64,000 bases of DNA from Ascochyta rabiei (lineage: Eukaryota; Ascomycota; Dothideomycetes; Pleosporales; Didymellaceae), in NCBI RefSeq assembly GCF_004011695.2, contig NC_082423.1, forward strand, positions 1,178,001 through 1,242,000, given 5' to 3'. A program made the translations under genes and the position numbers. Of this stretch, positions 23,883-34,889 are shown piece by piece. Positions within the stretch are counted from its first letter, which is position 1. Each line of letters starts with the position of its first letter. The notes under the pieces are model-generated. The model was not told the origin of the DNA, searched no databases, and was given only the letters and a program-made list of their open reading frames with translations.

Positions 23883-24970
23883 TACCTAATGTTGCATTAC
23901 GCGTTATCTAAACTTATCTAGGCCATGCCGCCCCCTGTTAGCTCTCAGCCAGAAAATCGAGTTTTTGCGGTAGTTATATCTAGAATATTACATACAAGTA
24001 AGATAATTCTTAGTTTGATTATAAGATTTACCGTATAAAACTTAAATTAGAGTTAACGTCTGTTCCTGTGCAGTGGGAGACCCGGCAAGCTAAGAAAAGC
24101 TAATAAGAGCGCAAGGATGGTATTCTCTGCGACAAAGCGCCGTGTCTCGTTAGCTATTCTCAACAAATGTTTACTAGAATCTTACGTTATTAACGCAGGG
24201 ACTGTGATGGGTAAAGGCCCGTTTAGCAGCGTCCCTGATGGGATCTCAGTGCTCATCCTCAGAATCCGGGTGCGGGTCCTCACACCTGGATTCTGCTCAT
24301 CTGAACCGTGTTCAGATGGGGCGCGCGGATGCAGCCAGACCGTCTCTCTGAACGACGCTCACATCAACAGCTGGGCATGCCTCTCTGATCTGCACTCAGA
24401 TATAAGCTCTCTTATAAGTAGTACGATAACTCTTTATCGAACACAACCTTAGTAAACCTGTGCATCTGCTCCTTGAGCGTAGCCCCTTACAGGGACGGGC
24501 TCTTATAGAGACTAGAGAAGTATAACCCTTAGGATGTAGTGTACCTTGACCCCGTGTAACAGATAGACGTTAGTTAGACAATATTCACAGCCTGAGATTG
24601 TAAAATTTGGTCTAATCAGCATAATCCAACTTTATGCAGTAGTTCTTACCACAGGTAAGAAAATTAGACAACACTAGGAGCGCATCTACGAGTCAAGGGC
24701 ATATTATCTGTTAGAGTGCTCGTTGGACCAATCTCCGTATTACAACCGGTTGCTGCACTACAGCACCTCCTGACTTTCGGTCCGCATATCTGTGCTAGGC
24801 TAGAGCCTAGCCGTGGTGATGTTCCTCGGTAGGACATTCGGAGCCTTGGCAGAACCTTAGAGAATCCTTGAGAAGGTTCTTAGACCACTAACGTGCCCGT
24901 GCGCGAGACGCCCGGATTCGCGAGACGCCCCGCCGAACACCATCTCAGCGATCTCAAATTTGAAGCCGTA
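23883..24970. other. Non-RIP, hairpin-rich sequence of unknown nature
   Basis: About 1.1 kb of balanced composition inside the AT-rich block. It contains a series of short perfect inverted repeats: 24260-24295 (CAGAATCC arms), 24298-24318 (CATCTGAAC arms, 3-nt loop), 24401-24416 (TATAAG arms, CTCT loop), 24424-24439 (CGATAA arms, CTCT loop), 24643-24661 (TTCTTACC arms), 24794-24811 (GCTAGGCT arms) and 24851-24880 (AGAACCTT arms). A direct repeat of GCGAGACGCCC occurs near 24,903-24,928. No known RNA or protein was recognised. A mariner element interrupts it at a TA (24969-24970 and 26500-26501), and related sequence may continue from 26,502. Confidence 0.5.
24117..24452 (+). CDS. Open frame of 111 codons, hypothetical, doubtful
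   Basis: An ATG-initiated frame in the hairpin-rich stretch encodes a Ser/Val/Leu-rich protein with six Cys. No signal peptide, membrane helix or known motif is evident. Two of the strongest hairpins lie inside it, which is unusual for coding sequence. It could be chance, since the local composition is GC-balanced and stop-poor. Confidence 0.15.
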   Translation: MVFSATKRRVSLAILNKCLLESYVINAGTVMGKGPFSSVPDGISVLILRIRVRVLTPGFCSSEPCSDGARGCSQTVSLNDAHINSWACLSDLHSDISSLISSTITLYRTQP

Positions 24971-26499
24971 CGGAGGAGCATTTCAAAAGTCTTTCCCCCC
25001 CCCTGGTCAACGCACGGGGTAGTGTCAGGGGTAGTAGGCCCGATAGATTCAATCTAACTTAATCAGTCCTACGTACATCTCTGCCCTGCTTGTACTTATT
25101 ACCTATATCTAACTTAATAATCTTCTAGATATAGATTAGGATACGCTTAATCTAGCACTAAATCTTCTCTTAAGGTAGCTTATCCTAACACTGTTTCTAT
25201 ACCTAAATAGCCTAAGGTCTACTCTTTAGTGCTCCTTTCTTTGTTATATATCTCTTTATCCAGAACTAATAAGGCTTAATAGCATTCAGATCTAGTAAGT
25301 TACTACACTAAAGTAGCTGTACTATGTGCTTCTAGCTATATACTACTCTTTGTATATAGTAGTTATAAGCAAGTGCTTTATCCTTCTAAACTAGTGTACT
25401 AGGCCTCTCTCTTATACACTCCTTTATAAAAGGAATTAGCTTAGGCTTTATAATAGTTAACTAGTACTGCTACTAGTCTATTCCTAAGCCCTTGCCTTAT
25501 TATAGCTTGCTAGTCTTCTAATTCTATCTCTATTAAGGTTTCTTGCCAGGCTTTATACGTAGACTAAGCCTCTCTATACCTGTTATAAGCTTCTACCTCT
25601 CTTTTATTAAAGGCTCTATCTCTTAGTTTAACTTATTAATCTTCTTTATAGCCTCTTCCTTCTCTTGCTTTATCTTAGGTGTCTAGTAGTAATAAGGACC
25701 TTTCTTCTTATACGTAAAGCAACCCTAGAATATAAACTTAGAGTATCCTTTCTATCTCTCTTAAATATAGCTCTTAACAACAGCCTTATCTACCTTTCTC
25801 TAGACTCTGTATCCTCTACGTTAATAAAGGAGAACTACAGCAGTCTTATTACTCCAGATAACGTTCTTCTAATCCTTAATAGTCTAATCTTTATGCTTAA
25901 GACACTAAGCTAACCTCTTCTTCCTTATCTATTTTGTTAACCTAGGTTTCCTTGTTAGTTTAGTCTTCTTGTAGCCTGCTTTTCTAAGTACTCTCTACAC
26001 TGTAGAGGCTGAGATATCTAGGCTATCTTAACTAAGATTACTAGCAATATTAGCACAGATCTTCTTTCTGCTATAATAATCCTGTCTTATAAGGTTTACA
26101 ACCTTCTTAAAGGCCTATTGCTGTTTTAAAGGCCTCCTAGATTGCGCTCTATCTTTAACATGCTTGTTCTCTAGTTAAATAGGTCTAACAGTAGGATTAA
26201 AGCCTCTCTTAATTACTTATAAGTAGATTTAGTTAATTATATGCTTCTTAACACTAGTTAAGAACGTAATCTCTTAATTTATCTTTCTATTAGCCTTATA
26301 GGCCATAATTAGAGCACAAGTAGCAAGATTAAAGACTAGCATAATAAACTGTAGATAGATAGAAGTAGATAGAGAAGGTAGAGGAGATAGAAGAGAGAAA
26401 GCCGAGAGGACACGTCATAAGCAACCCAGGCCGATTTACCCTTGACTGCTCCGTGCGTTGACCAGGGGGGGGGGGAAAGACTTTTCAAATGCTCCTCCG
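24971..26499 (-). mobile_element. Tc1/mariner transposon with about 48-bp terminal inverted repeats
   Basis: The termini at 24971-25017 and 26451-26499 are inverted repeats beginning CGGAGGAGCATTT and containing a long C (G) run, then TGGTCAACGCACGG. A TA dinucleotide flanks each side (24969-24970 and 26500-26501), which is the Tc1/mariner target duplication. Size 1529 bp. The interior carries one transposase gene on the minus strand, broken by RIP. Confidence 0.88.
25055..26306 (-). pseudogene. Tc1/mariner transposase, RIP-inactivated
   Basis: Starts at ATG 26306 (MAYKANRK). The N-terminal helix-turn-helix region includes RGFNPTVRP, then a second HTH (SASTVWRVLRKAGYK). The DDE part has VIWSNK where the family has a WSDE motif; the first catalytic Asp is now Asn (codon AAT at 25848-25850) and Glu is Lys. 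It continues with GYRVWRK and FIFWGCFTYKKKGP. The later EDKAPAH-like motif reads KDKALAY and the SPDLN-like motif reads LLDLNAIKP, the latter in a shifted frame near the 3' end. Multiple TAG stops and a frameshift are present. The layout matches the long fungal mariner-type transposases. Confidence 0.8.
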
Positions 26500-26589
26500 T
26501 ACAACGCCACACAATAGCTTAATATTCATAAAAACGCAATGTTGCAGTAAATAGATGCTTGCGATTAACTTGTACTATCTATATTCTTG

Positions 26590-27115
26590 TAGGAGGTTGA
26601 CGTTGCGGCCACGTGATGTGAGCTTTATTGGAGGAGCTGGAGGCTCTTCTTGAATTTAAGCACCAGCGCAAGCAGCCCTAACGCGCTTTTAACGCTTGTT
26701 GCTTGCTAAGGATACTTGTAAGGCTGTTCTCTTTCACTTTTAGGATAATTGTAGAGCTTTAGCAGCATCTCTCTTCCTTCTAGCGCGCGCATTCAGCTAC
26801 TTTCTCAGCTTGCTTAACCTCCCTTATCTCCTTAAGTCTCTGCCTCTCTACACGCTTCTCCTTAAGCTTAACTTAACGCTGCAGTTAAGCCTCCTTGCGC
26901 TGCTTCTTAGACTGTGCTTTTTAGAGTTTCTTACCTATTTAATCTCGCTCCTGTACTGCTTCTCTAGCTTAAGCCTCACGCAGCTTGCAAGGAGACTAGT
27001 GGACTGCGCTACTGTAATACTCCTAACGCTGTTAAAGGTTAAGAGCTTTACCCTTCTTCTTATAATTCTTTTTATGTTAAAGAGCCTCCTTTAAGCCCTT
27101 GTTTTTATGCTGTAA
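26590..27115 (-). pseudogene. Fot1/pogo-type transposase C-terminus, fragment
   Basis: Minus strand, read through stops, gives a Lys/Arg/Glu/Ala/Gln-rich coiled tail. It has KGLKEAL...KKKKGKALNLQ-like text near 27,080, long RE/KE/AE repeats, AAKALQLSQKGKR near 26,750, and ends in a SRGRNVNLP-like motif near 26,610. This is the conserved C-terminal tail of fungal Fot1/pogo DDE transposases (family knowledge). The catalytic part is missing: the copy is cut at about 27,115 where the Copia-2 fragment begins. The + strand open frame at 26810-27094 is its shadow. Confidence 0.65.
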
Positions 27116-27128
27116 AAGCTTATACTGC

Positions 27129-27961
27129 TGTTAGATTAGATAGTAATGGTAATAAGTTGATGATAAGGTATTAATTGTCTGTTGTTGTTCTATGTAAGGG
27201 TGATTTTTGTCTTATCTTGGTTCTAGTAGGAGCCCCTACACAGTTTCTTGGCAGGTATATCGCCTAACCTATTTCTCTAATACCTTTTATTTAACACAAC
27301 CCCTTAGCTTAGAATCCTATTACAAGCTGCGTAAACTAGTTAATTAACTCTTTAATATAAGGTCTTCTAGTTGCTCTTACATTCTCTTAAACAGGATATC
27401 CCTTATTGCACCCTTCTAGCCCTTAATAGTTCCTAACTAATTAAGGAAGCTAGCCTATTTGTTAATTAGTAACAACTTTATAAATGTATCTGCAATTATA
27501 TTATTAGATAGGATATATTCTACTTTAATTATTTTGTAGTTAACTTCTTATCATAACTAGTAGTTGTATATATTAACATGCTAAAGCTTAATTTTATATC
27601 TTAGTAATATCTACAGTAACTAGACGTACTGTCTGCATATTGTTATATTTAAATGTTATTGTTAGAATGCTTAGAGTTAAACAAAGCTCTTTTGATAGTT
27701 AAGAGGTAAATATTACTTCCTTAGCTACTTAAGACAGTGCTAGGAGCTTAGCCTTACTAGTGAACGTTGTAACATTATCTTGTTTGTTTGCTCTCTAGGC
27801 GATAAGTCCTCTAAATAGCTTAATAGCGTATCCTTAGGAGCTCTCTTAGTCTACAGTATTATTAGCAAATAATGTATTACTTGCAATTTTTAGTCCTTTG
27901 CCCTGTCTAAAGCTAATTAACAGATTTCTTGTCTTCTGTAGGTATAGATGCACTTAGTTAG
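27129..27961 (-). mobile_element. Copia-2 fragment: 3' LTR plus RNase H end
   Basis: The 3' LTR is at 27129-27296 (168 bp, TGTTA...AACA on the + strand), followed by the polypurine tract (27297-27312, pyrimidine on +). Then comes the C-terminus of a copia polyprotein on the minus strand, with the RNase H motif around 27,700-27,880 (GYAIKLF-like, then LTT-x-AKLLALS). It matches the 3' end of the full Copia-2 (48,170-49,005) and stops abruptly at 27,961, where the Gypsy-A copy 2 LTR starts. The remainder is not found beyond 50,590. Confidence 0.82.
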
Positions 27962-28446
27962 TATTTAAGTCGTACTTTAGTTAAAGACCGTAAGCACTGA
28001 TTTTATTGGTTCTCGGGGATAAGTACTGGCAGATTGGTTGGGGTTATGAACTAAGCAAAGCTTTTAAAAATAGGGTGCAATAAATAATACAGAGTAGACT
28101 ATCTAGTTTAAGAGCAGGTTAAGACTCTAAAGACAAACTTAATTAATAAGGTTAAACACAAACTAGAAGGGTTATATTCCTACTAACTTATATACTAAGG
28201 AGATATAGTGCTTATTAATAAGTAACTAGAGTTAGTCTAATAAAATATATAATAATGCTTATAGACAAGTATATAATACTATACTTATTAATAAGTAGTT
28301 ATATATATTATGCTTATTAATAAGCAGTTATATAACATCCCTGTCTGTTTAATCCTTCTCTACTATTTAATCGTTTAGGGCAGAGTTAGGGGTCTTTGTT
28401 AGATAGTACTTATGTTTATGCTATGCCCTAGCACCAGATTAAAACA
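27962..28446 (-). repeat. 3' LTR of Gypsy-A copy 2
   Basis: 485 bp. The end next to the Copia-2 fragment starts TATTTAAG instead of TG, a TG-to-TA change that removes the canonical LTR terminus. The other end (AAAACA at 28446) is followed by a pyrimidine run (28450-28465), the polypurine tract of a minus-strand element. Confidence 0.82.
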
Positions 28447-28849
28447 CTATCCCCCCTTCCTCTATAGTTTATCTTTAGACTATGTAATTAATTATTAGAG
28501 TTTTGTATAATCTGCAATCTCTAAATTTAAAAACCTGTAAGTTAAGATGTCCTTACATGCCTACAATATCTATCTTATATTAGAAATTTGTTAAGCTAAT
28601 ACACCTACTAAAGTCTTCTATAATTGTTATTTCTTTAGCAGCTATAAGTACTATATTATGCTAGGTAGTCTAAAAGGTCTAAAGTGTGCTAAGTCTATAA
28701 AGGCTAGCAAGCTATATATAAATATGTCTTAGGCATTATTAAATAAGACTTGCAAGGATTATAATAAAAAGGTAGAAGTAGATAAGTTACTCCTTATAAC
28801 TATAATTGCGCAATTATTACGTAATAAGAAAATTCTAAAATAGGTAAAT

Positions 28850-30938
28850 TAACGTGTGTGGTAAAAGGCGTTATATTTAGCAAATAGAATAGTTAAGGCT
28901 AGCAAGTTAGACCTAGCTAAGGAAGTTAATTCTTACTGTCCTGTAGCGTCTATTAAAATATATACCTTACTAGCTACCTACGATGCTCTTAGTTTAATTA
29001 AAGAGTCTATAGTAAATTATAGTCCTTATATACTCATTAGTAGCGCCTTATAAGGTGCGTAGGTGGTTCCTATATGTTTTCTAAGTTTAGGTATCCTGAA
29101 TATTTAACTAGATACCTTTGTTAATTGCTATTTCCCTTGTATATTACTATTTTTTTAACTTTTTATTTATATTTACTATTAGCTTAATAATAGAAGGTCT
29201 CCTAGATAGACGTTCTAGGGTTAGCTGGTTCTAATAGCAATATGTGGAACACTAGATAGATCTTTGCATTCTTTAGTAAATTAAGTCTATAGTTAACTAG
29301 GCTTATCTACTTAGAAAAAAAAAACATCTAACTTTAACGTAGTCTAGTTTTTGAATTAGTCTTTACCTGTAAAGGTTTTGTTTAAGGAGATAGAGTTTAT
29401 CCCCCTCTTTTAGGTAAGGTGCTGTTTTTCTTTACTAGTTAATATATAAGAATACTTGTTCTTAAGCCCTGCTAATATTTTCTAGTGCTTTTTTATGTAC
29501 TTCTTTTAGTCTTACTACTAAAGATATTGCTATTTTAGTCTAAAATAGCATGTCTAGATTTCTAGTAAAGAGATTTAGGTGCATCCTGTAATTTAAAAAG
29601 AACAGTAATTCTTGTGTTACTTCTAACAATTTGTTATTATATACAATCTTTGCTATAGGTAACAGTAAAACCTAGTTATCTTACTACTAGTTGCTGAATA
29701 TTTTTAGGTATGTTTCTATAGTCTTATCTGTTCTTTTAGTCTATCTATCTGTTTACAGATAATAGGCTATTAAAAGCTTCTTCTTAGTACTGATAGCTGC
29801 TAAGAGCGTAGTCTATTAGTTTAACGTAAAGAGCTTGTCTTAGCTACTAATTATTAAATCTAGTATGCTATAATACCTTATATATTTATCTAGGAACACC
29901 TATGTAAGCTACTCTGTTGTATAACTATATTAAACCAGTATTATCTTAGCGTACTTAGTAAATCTGTCAACTATAATAAAGATTAAGTTGTAGTTGTATC
30001 TAGTTACTAGGTCGCTTAAGATAGGCAGCTGTGTAATAAGGTCTATTATAATATTTGTCTATAGTGCTGTTAGCAGCTCTATTACCTAAATTTTTCTGTA
30101 TTTTACGTGTGTACTATGTTTATTTTGCTAACAGTTAATATAGCTCTTAACATTTTTAGTAGCCTTATCCTTTATATTACTAAACTTATAGTTTCTTTTA
30201 ATAAGCTCTACTATATATGTAATTCTAGAGTGTCTGTATAGTAGGTTATAATAGTTATTAGCTATAATTTTGTTCTAAAGTTCCTCTAGTATGTCTAATA
30301 TAATGCGTTGTTTATTTTTAATTTATATTATATTTTTTAGCTGCTGCAATAGTCTAAGTAACCTATTATTGTTAATTCCTAGTACTGCGAACTAGTTTAT
30401 TGTTTTTTCTCTAGTAAGGCTGTGCCGTCAGCTAAGTGCGTTAGCTCTGCTATTATCCTTGCCTAGCGTATATAATATCTTACATTTGTATTACCTAAGC
30501 ATCTTAGACTAACATATTTATAAATAATTTAGAACTTTAGTAGTAGTAAAGTATACTAGGTTCTTATAGTTAGTGTAGATAGTAAGTTCTAAGCAGCTTT
30601 CTGCGTATAGTTACTAATGTTCTAGAGCTAATATAATTGTAAGTAATTCTTTTTATGCATATTGTAGTATTCCTTAGGTCCTAAGAACTTATATAAGTAG
30701 TAAGCAATAGAGTACTATAGTCTATCCTTTTCTTATATAATACATGCGCCTAATATAAGATCTAAGGCGTTAGTCTCTATGCGTATAAGTTTACTACTAT
30801 AAAATGTAATTAACATAGGAGGTATAATACAGGCTTACTTAAGTGCCTTAAACGCGTTGTTCTATTCTTGTCCCTACTTAAATAGTGTATCCTTCTGCAT
30901 AAGCTTTATTAGCAGGATTGCAATCTTAGAGTAGTCCT
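28850..30938 (-). pseudogene. Gypsy-A pol copy 2, C-terminal part (RNase H, integrase, chromodomain)
   Basis: Minus strand. Chromodomain about 29,160-29,030, integrase core about 30,080-29,500, HHCC zinc domain about 30,290-30,110 and RNase H about 30,930-30,480, each colinear with 4,940-6,860 of copy 1. The frame has many TAG/TAA stops. The gene is cut at 30,938 by Gypsy-B copy 2 and resumes at 43,464. Confidence 0.8.
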
Positions 30939-31093
30939 TGTTATGGGCTTAGACATTGTCTGAGCCTTAAGCGAGACAGGGCGGTCACGTGCCCTACAGA
31001 CATATTCGAAGGACACGCAACTTGTTACCTTCTTAAGAGATACAATACTATATTAACCCTTATTACATCCTACCCTAAGGCTAGTCTATAACA
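30939..31093 (+). repeat. 5' LTR of Gypsy-B copy 2
   Basis: 155 bp, TGTTATGGGC...TATAACA, paired with 43309-43463. Confidence 0.9.
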
Positions 31094-31099
31094 TTTATA

Positions 31100-32350
31100 T
31101 CTCTTCCTCTAGAAGAACAGCTAGCACTTATACTATGTTAGCTAGTTCCTAGAATAATCCCCTAGACAAATCTGTCCCCCTAACTCTTTAGGAATTTATA
31201 GCCTAAACGTTACAGTTTATAATAAACTTGTAGTAAGCCTTAACTACTACTAATAAGCGTATAGTATTACCTAAATATAATAACTCTAATATATACGTAT
31301 TTGTAGAGTCTCTAGCATAAATAGCTAACGCCTGTACTAGACCTGCGTCTACAGTCCTATTATCCTTCTTAGGAGTAACGCTGTACCTATTAACATCTAC
31401 TCTAGCCTCTAACCTGCCTTATAAAGCGCTGTTTTTCGTGTCTACCCTAGGCCTATTTGCTTCTATGCAGACGTCTACAGCCTATAGGAAACTTCTTCCT
31501 ATAGGCAAGGCCTTTTCTATGGATAAATTCTTATTTAAAGTGTAGTAGGTTATAATATAATATAAGCTGCAAGTAGATATATCCTTTATTAGTAGGCTAT
31601 AGGACATGTTTACCTTTATATAGTCCTAGCTTAGTACGTCTGTGTAATAAGATATAGCTCTGTTCTATAAGATTAGGGGTACCTAAGGTGTGTAGAGCCT
31701 AGAGAACTTCCTAGTATACCTAGAATTCTGCTACAGCAACAACTATAGCTAGGAACAGGCCTAGGCAAAACTAGAGAGCGTCTGTTAGGGTCCTAACAAG
31801 TTATTCTTAGACTTTTTTATCTAGTTTAAGCAGCTACTAGTGCAAAGTGGCAGCCTCTACTAGGACAGAGAACAGTGCCTATTAAAGCTCTATTAGGCCC
31901 TAAACGCAAACATCTAAAATATAGTAATAAACTAAGGAGTACCTTATATAGATTATAACGTAGCTGTTATAGAGTATAAGTCTATTACTATAGACGTTAA
32001 GACTATAGCTATAGAAAACTAGCTGTGCTACAGCCCTACCTAGGCGCTGCCTAAGCGTAATAGGGATAGTAATATTAAGATAACAGTTATGTCTATAGTG
32101 TGCACTAGCAGCAGTACTAAATGTAGGAGTTAGAAGTAGTCTGCTCCTAACTAGGCTATGTAGGTTCCTAATAATGTATTCTAGCAACGCTAGGAGGCTA
32201 ACCTGTGTACCTGTTGCGGCAAAGGGGGATACATTTACTAGGAATATGCTAACATAGTAGTAACTACAGTATAGGTAGTAGTAATCTTAGGTAAGAAAGA
32301 GGCTAGTTTATATAGGGGAAACTAGCTACTTTTAATATAAGTCTAAGTTA
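31100..32350 (+). pseudogene. Gypsy-B gag (dead)
   Basis: The + strand frame after the 5' LTR reads through TAG stops into a capsid-like region (about 31,600-32,100). It ends in a zinc knuckle at 32206-32247, C-TC-C-GKGG-Y-IY-x-E-Y. Both the His (TAC at 32230-32232) and the last Cys (TAT at 32245-32247) have become Tyr by C-to-T and G-to-A changes. The minus-strand open frame at 31900-32187 is a shadow. Confidence 0.7.
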
Positions 32351-32439
32351 GGAGCACTATAGGAGCAAGTTAGCAGAAGAGACTACTAGTGTAGGGGCAT
32401 TATAGGCTACTAGGGGAGCTATTATAGACTCTATAGACA

Positions 32440-34717
32440 AGCCCCTATTCTACATTCTATTATTTATTAATAGGGTAACTTAGGCTAACGTGCTAGTAGA
32501 CTTGTTGTGTAAATGCTTTAGCGTAGTAAGTAATAACTCTACTGCGCGCTTAGAAGGTAACTTTATTAAGGTGCTACTATAACGCTTAGCGTATGTAGTA
32601 GGCACTAGTAGGAAGTCTATAATCTCCTATTTAGTCCTGTTTAGGTATAACTTAGACAGGTAGCACTTACAGGCTGTAGCCTACGTAGTGCTAGGTATAA
32701 GCTAGGATATTATTTTAGAGAAACTCTAGCTTTAATAAGAGGGTATAGTATTAGATGTAGAGAAGGGCACGCTAATAATATAAGAGGTAGGGAACCTTAT
32801 AGTTTATAAGTTCTTATAGTATACAGTAAATGTTTACATAGCTCTTCTATTAGTAACTAAGTTTAATAAGACCCTAACTAACAGGCTCTAGAAGCACCTG
32901 CCTAGAGACTAATTTGTCTCTACAAGCCTCTACAACATTACTAAAATCCTCTTAGTCTAATCCCTAGGGGCGTAAGGGACGGCGGAGGAGGTAGACTCTC
33001 TCCCCCCTAAGTAGTCTAGTTTTAGGACCTAATTAATAGGAGGAAGGCCTTAGGCCTCTCTCTATATAGGGGCTAGATAGATTACTATATATAGTTACAA
33101 CGCAACTAGTCTAGGAAGGAGGAGCCTCTACCCTAGGGCCCTCTGTACAACATACTAAGGGACTAGCTACTTAAGCTATAGAAGCAGGTGTTAGCACTAA
33201 TAGATAAGGGGTAGATCTGCGCCTCCTCTTCCCTAGCAGGGGCCCTAGTCTTACTAGTTAAGAAGTCCTCTAGTAGGTAGCGCATAATTTTTTGACTATT
33301 ACGCACTTAATAGCATTATAATTGCTAACTAGTACCTACTTCTTCTTATTAAGGATACGTTGCGTAAACTAGGGGGTGACTACTAGTTCTCTAAGGTTAA
33401 TATTTATACAGCGTTTTACTAGATTTGTGTTATAGAAGGAGATAAGCACCTTACTACATTCTGTACTTATTCTAGGCTCTTTAAGTAGCTAGTCTGCCTG
33501 TTTAGCCTAGCTAGAGCACTAGCGTACTTCTACTATTACATTAACAGCGTGCTTTAGGAGATATTAGGCAACTATACTACTATGTACCTAGATAATATCC
33601 TTATTTATAGTAGCAGGTCTAGAATAGACTACTTAGGGAAGGTTAGCAGAGTTCTTACGCTCCTACGTAATGTAGGGCTATATTTAGATCCTAAGAAGTG
33701 CGTATTTACAATAAAGAAGGTACACTACCTAAGATATATTATAGAAGCTAGAAACAACATTTACCCTAATCCTAAGAAGGTTAAGGCTATCTATAATTAG
33801 GAAGCCCTACAGTCTTTGCACAGGGTCTGCAGTTTCCTAGGGTTTACTAACTTCTACTAGGACTTTATCCTAGCCTTCTCTAATATTACTGCCCTACTCA
33901 ATTATCTTATAGGGAAAGATATCCTATTCTAGTAGGGGTAGGAGGAGGACGCAGCGTTCTATTAGCTAAAGAACACATTTATAACAGAACTAGTCCTAGC
34001 CTAGTAGGACCCTAAGCAAGAGACACTACTAGAGGCTAACTGCTCTAGCAAGGCGTTAGGCAGCTGCCTTTCTTAATAGCATATGAAGGTGCTTTGCCCT
34101 ATAGTGTACTACTCTGCTACACTTATAGTAGAATAACAGAACTACACTATCTATAATAAGAAGTTAACTACTGTTATAAAGTGCCTAGGAGTCTAGGCAG
34201 CTAAATTAGGGTCTGTTGCTAGGCTGTTTACTATCCTAACTAATTAGAAGAATCTCTAGTACTTTACTATAGCGCGCAGGCTGAGTAGGAGGCAGCACTG
34301 CTAGGTAGAGGAGCTGTTAAAGTTCTGTTTCTACCTTTGTTTCCGCCTAGGGCGCCTAGCAGCCTAACTAGATGCGCTGAGCTGTTAGGAACAGGACTAT
34401 AATAGGGGGTTAAGGGGGGTCTATAAGATAATAACCCTATTTTTAGTATTAGTAGTTAGTATACTAAGCCCTAATATACCTCTACTTTTTATTAACACGT
34501 ATATGCAATTGCTGTAGAACAAAGGTGTTTAGCAGGACGTAGGGTATATAGCGCGCCTGTCTACTGTCTATAATAGGGCCTGCTAGTTCCCTCCTAAGGC
34601 TAAGACTACTTAGCAAATTGCAGATTGCACGCTTAGTGCTTATAGCACGCTGCTGTAGCGCAGGGTTACGTAGGTTCTGTGTTAGAAGCTACTTATAACT
34701 ATAATAATCTAAAGGGC
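32440..34717 (+). pseudogene. Gypsy-B pol copy 2, protease to start of integrase (dead)
   Basis: Protease about 32,440-32,760 (ending in an LGISQDIILEK-like stretch). RT about 33,150-33,800 with SSLAGALVLLVKK, YALN and the catalytic box YLDN (mutated codon AAT at 33594-33596) inside a 72-codon open stretch (33582-33800). RNase H about 33,900-34,350. An integrase-proximal linker runs to 34,717, where Copia-1 is inserted. Stops are mostly TAG. The integrase continues at 40,019. Confidence 0.83.
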
Positions 34718-34871
34718 TGTTAGATAATATGCTTGATATGTAAAGATAATAATAAAGGTGATTAATTGATAATTATCTGTCTTAATGGCTAATTTTATGT
34801 GTGTGTGCCGCTAGCCCCTAAGTTAGCCGAGGTTAACCCTAACTTGGTTTGGCAAGGTTAGTTATCTAACA
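34718..34871 (-). repeat. 3' LTR of Copia-1
   Basis: 154 bp, TGTTAGATAA...ATCTAACA on the + strand. It differs from the 5' LTR at roughly a dozen positions, mainly C/T and G/A. Confidence 0.9.
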
Positions 34872-34889
34872 CACCCCCTTAGCTTTAAG

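Noticed and set aside
24240..24330. Hammerhead or HDV-like self-cleaving ribozyme
   Set aside because: A CTGATGG string and adjacent hairpins are present, but the conserved hammerhead CTGATGA and GAAA core and the HDV nested pseudoknot could not be placed.
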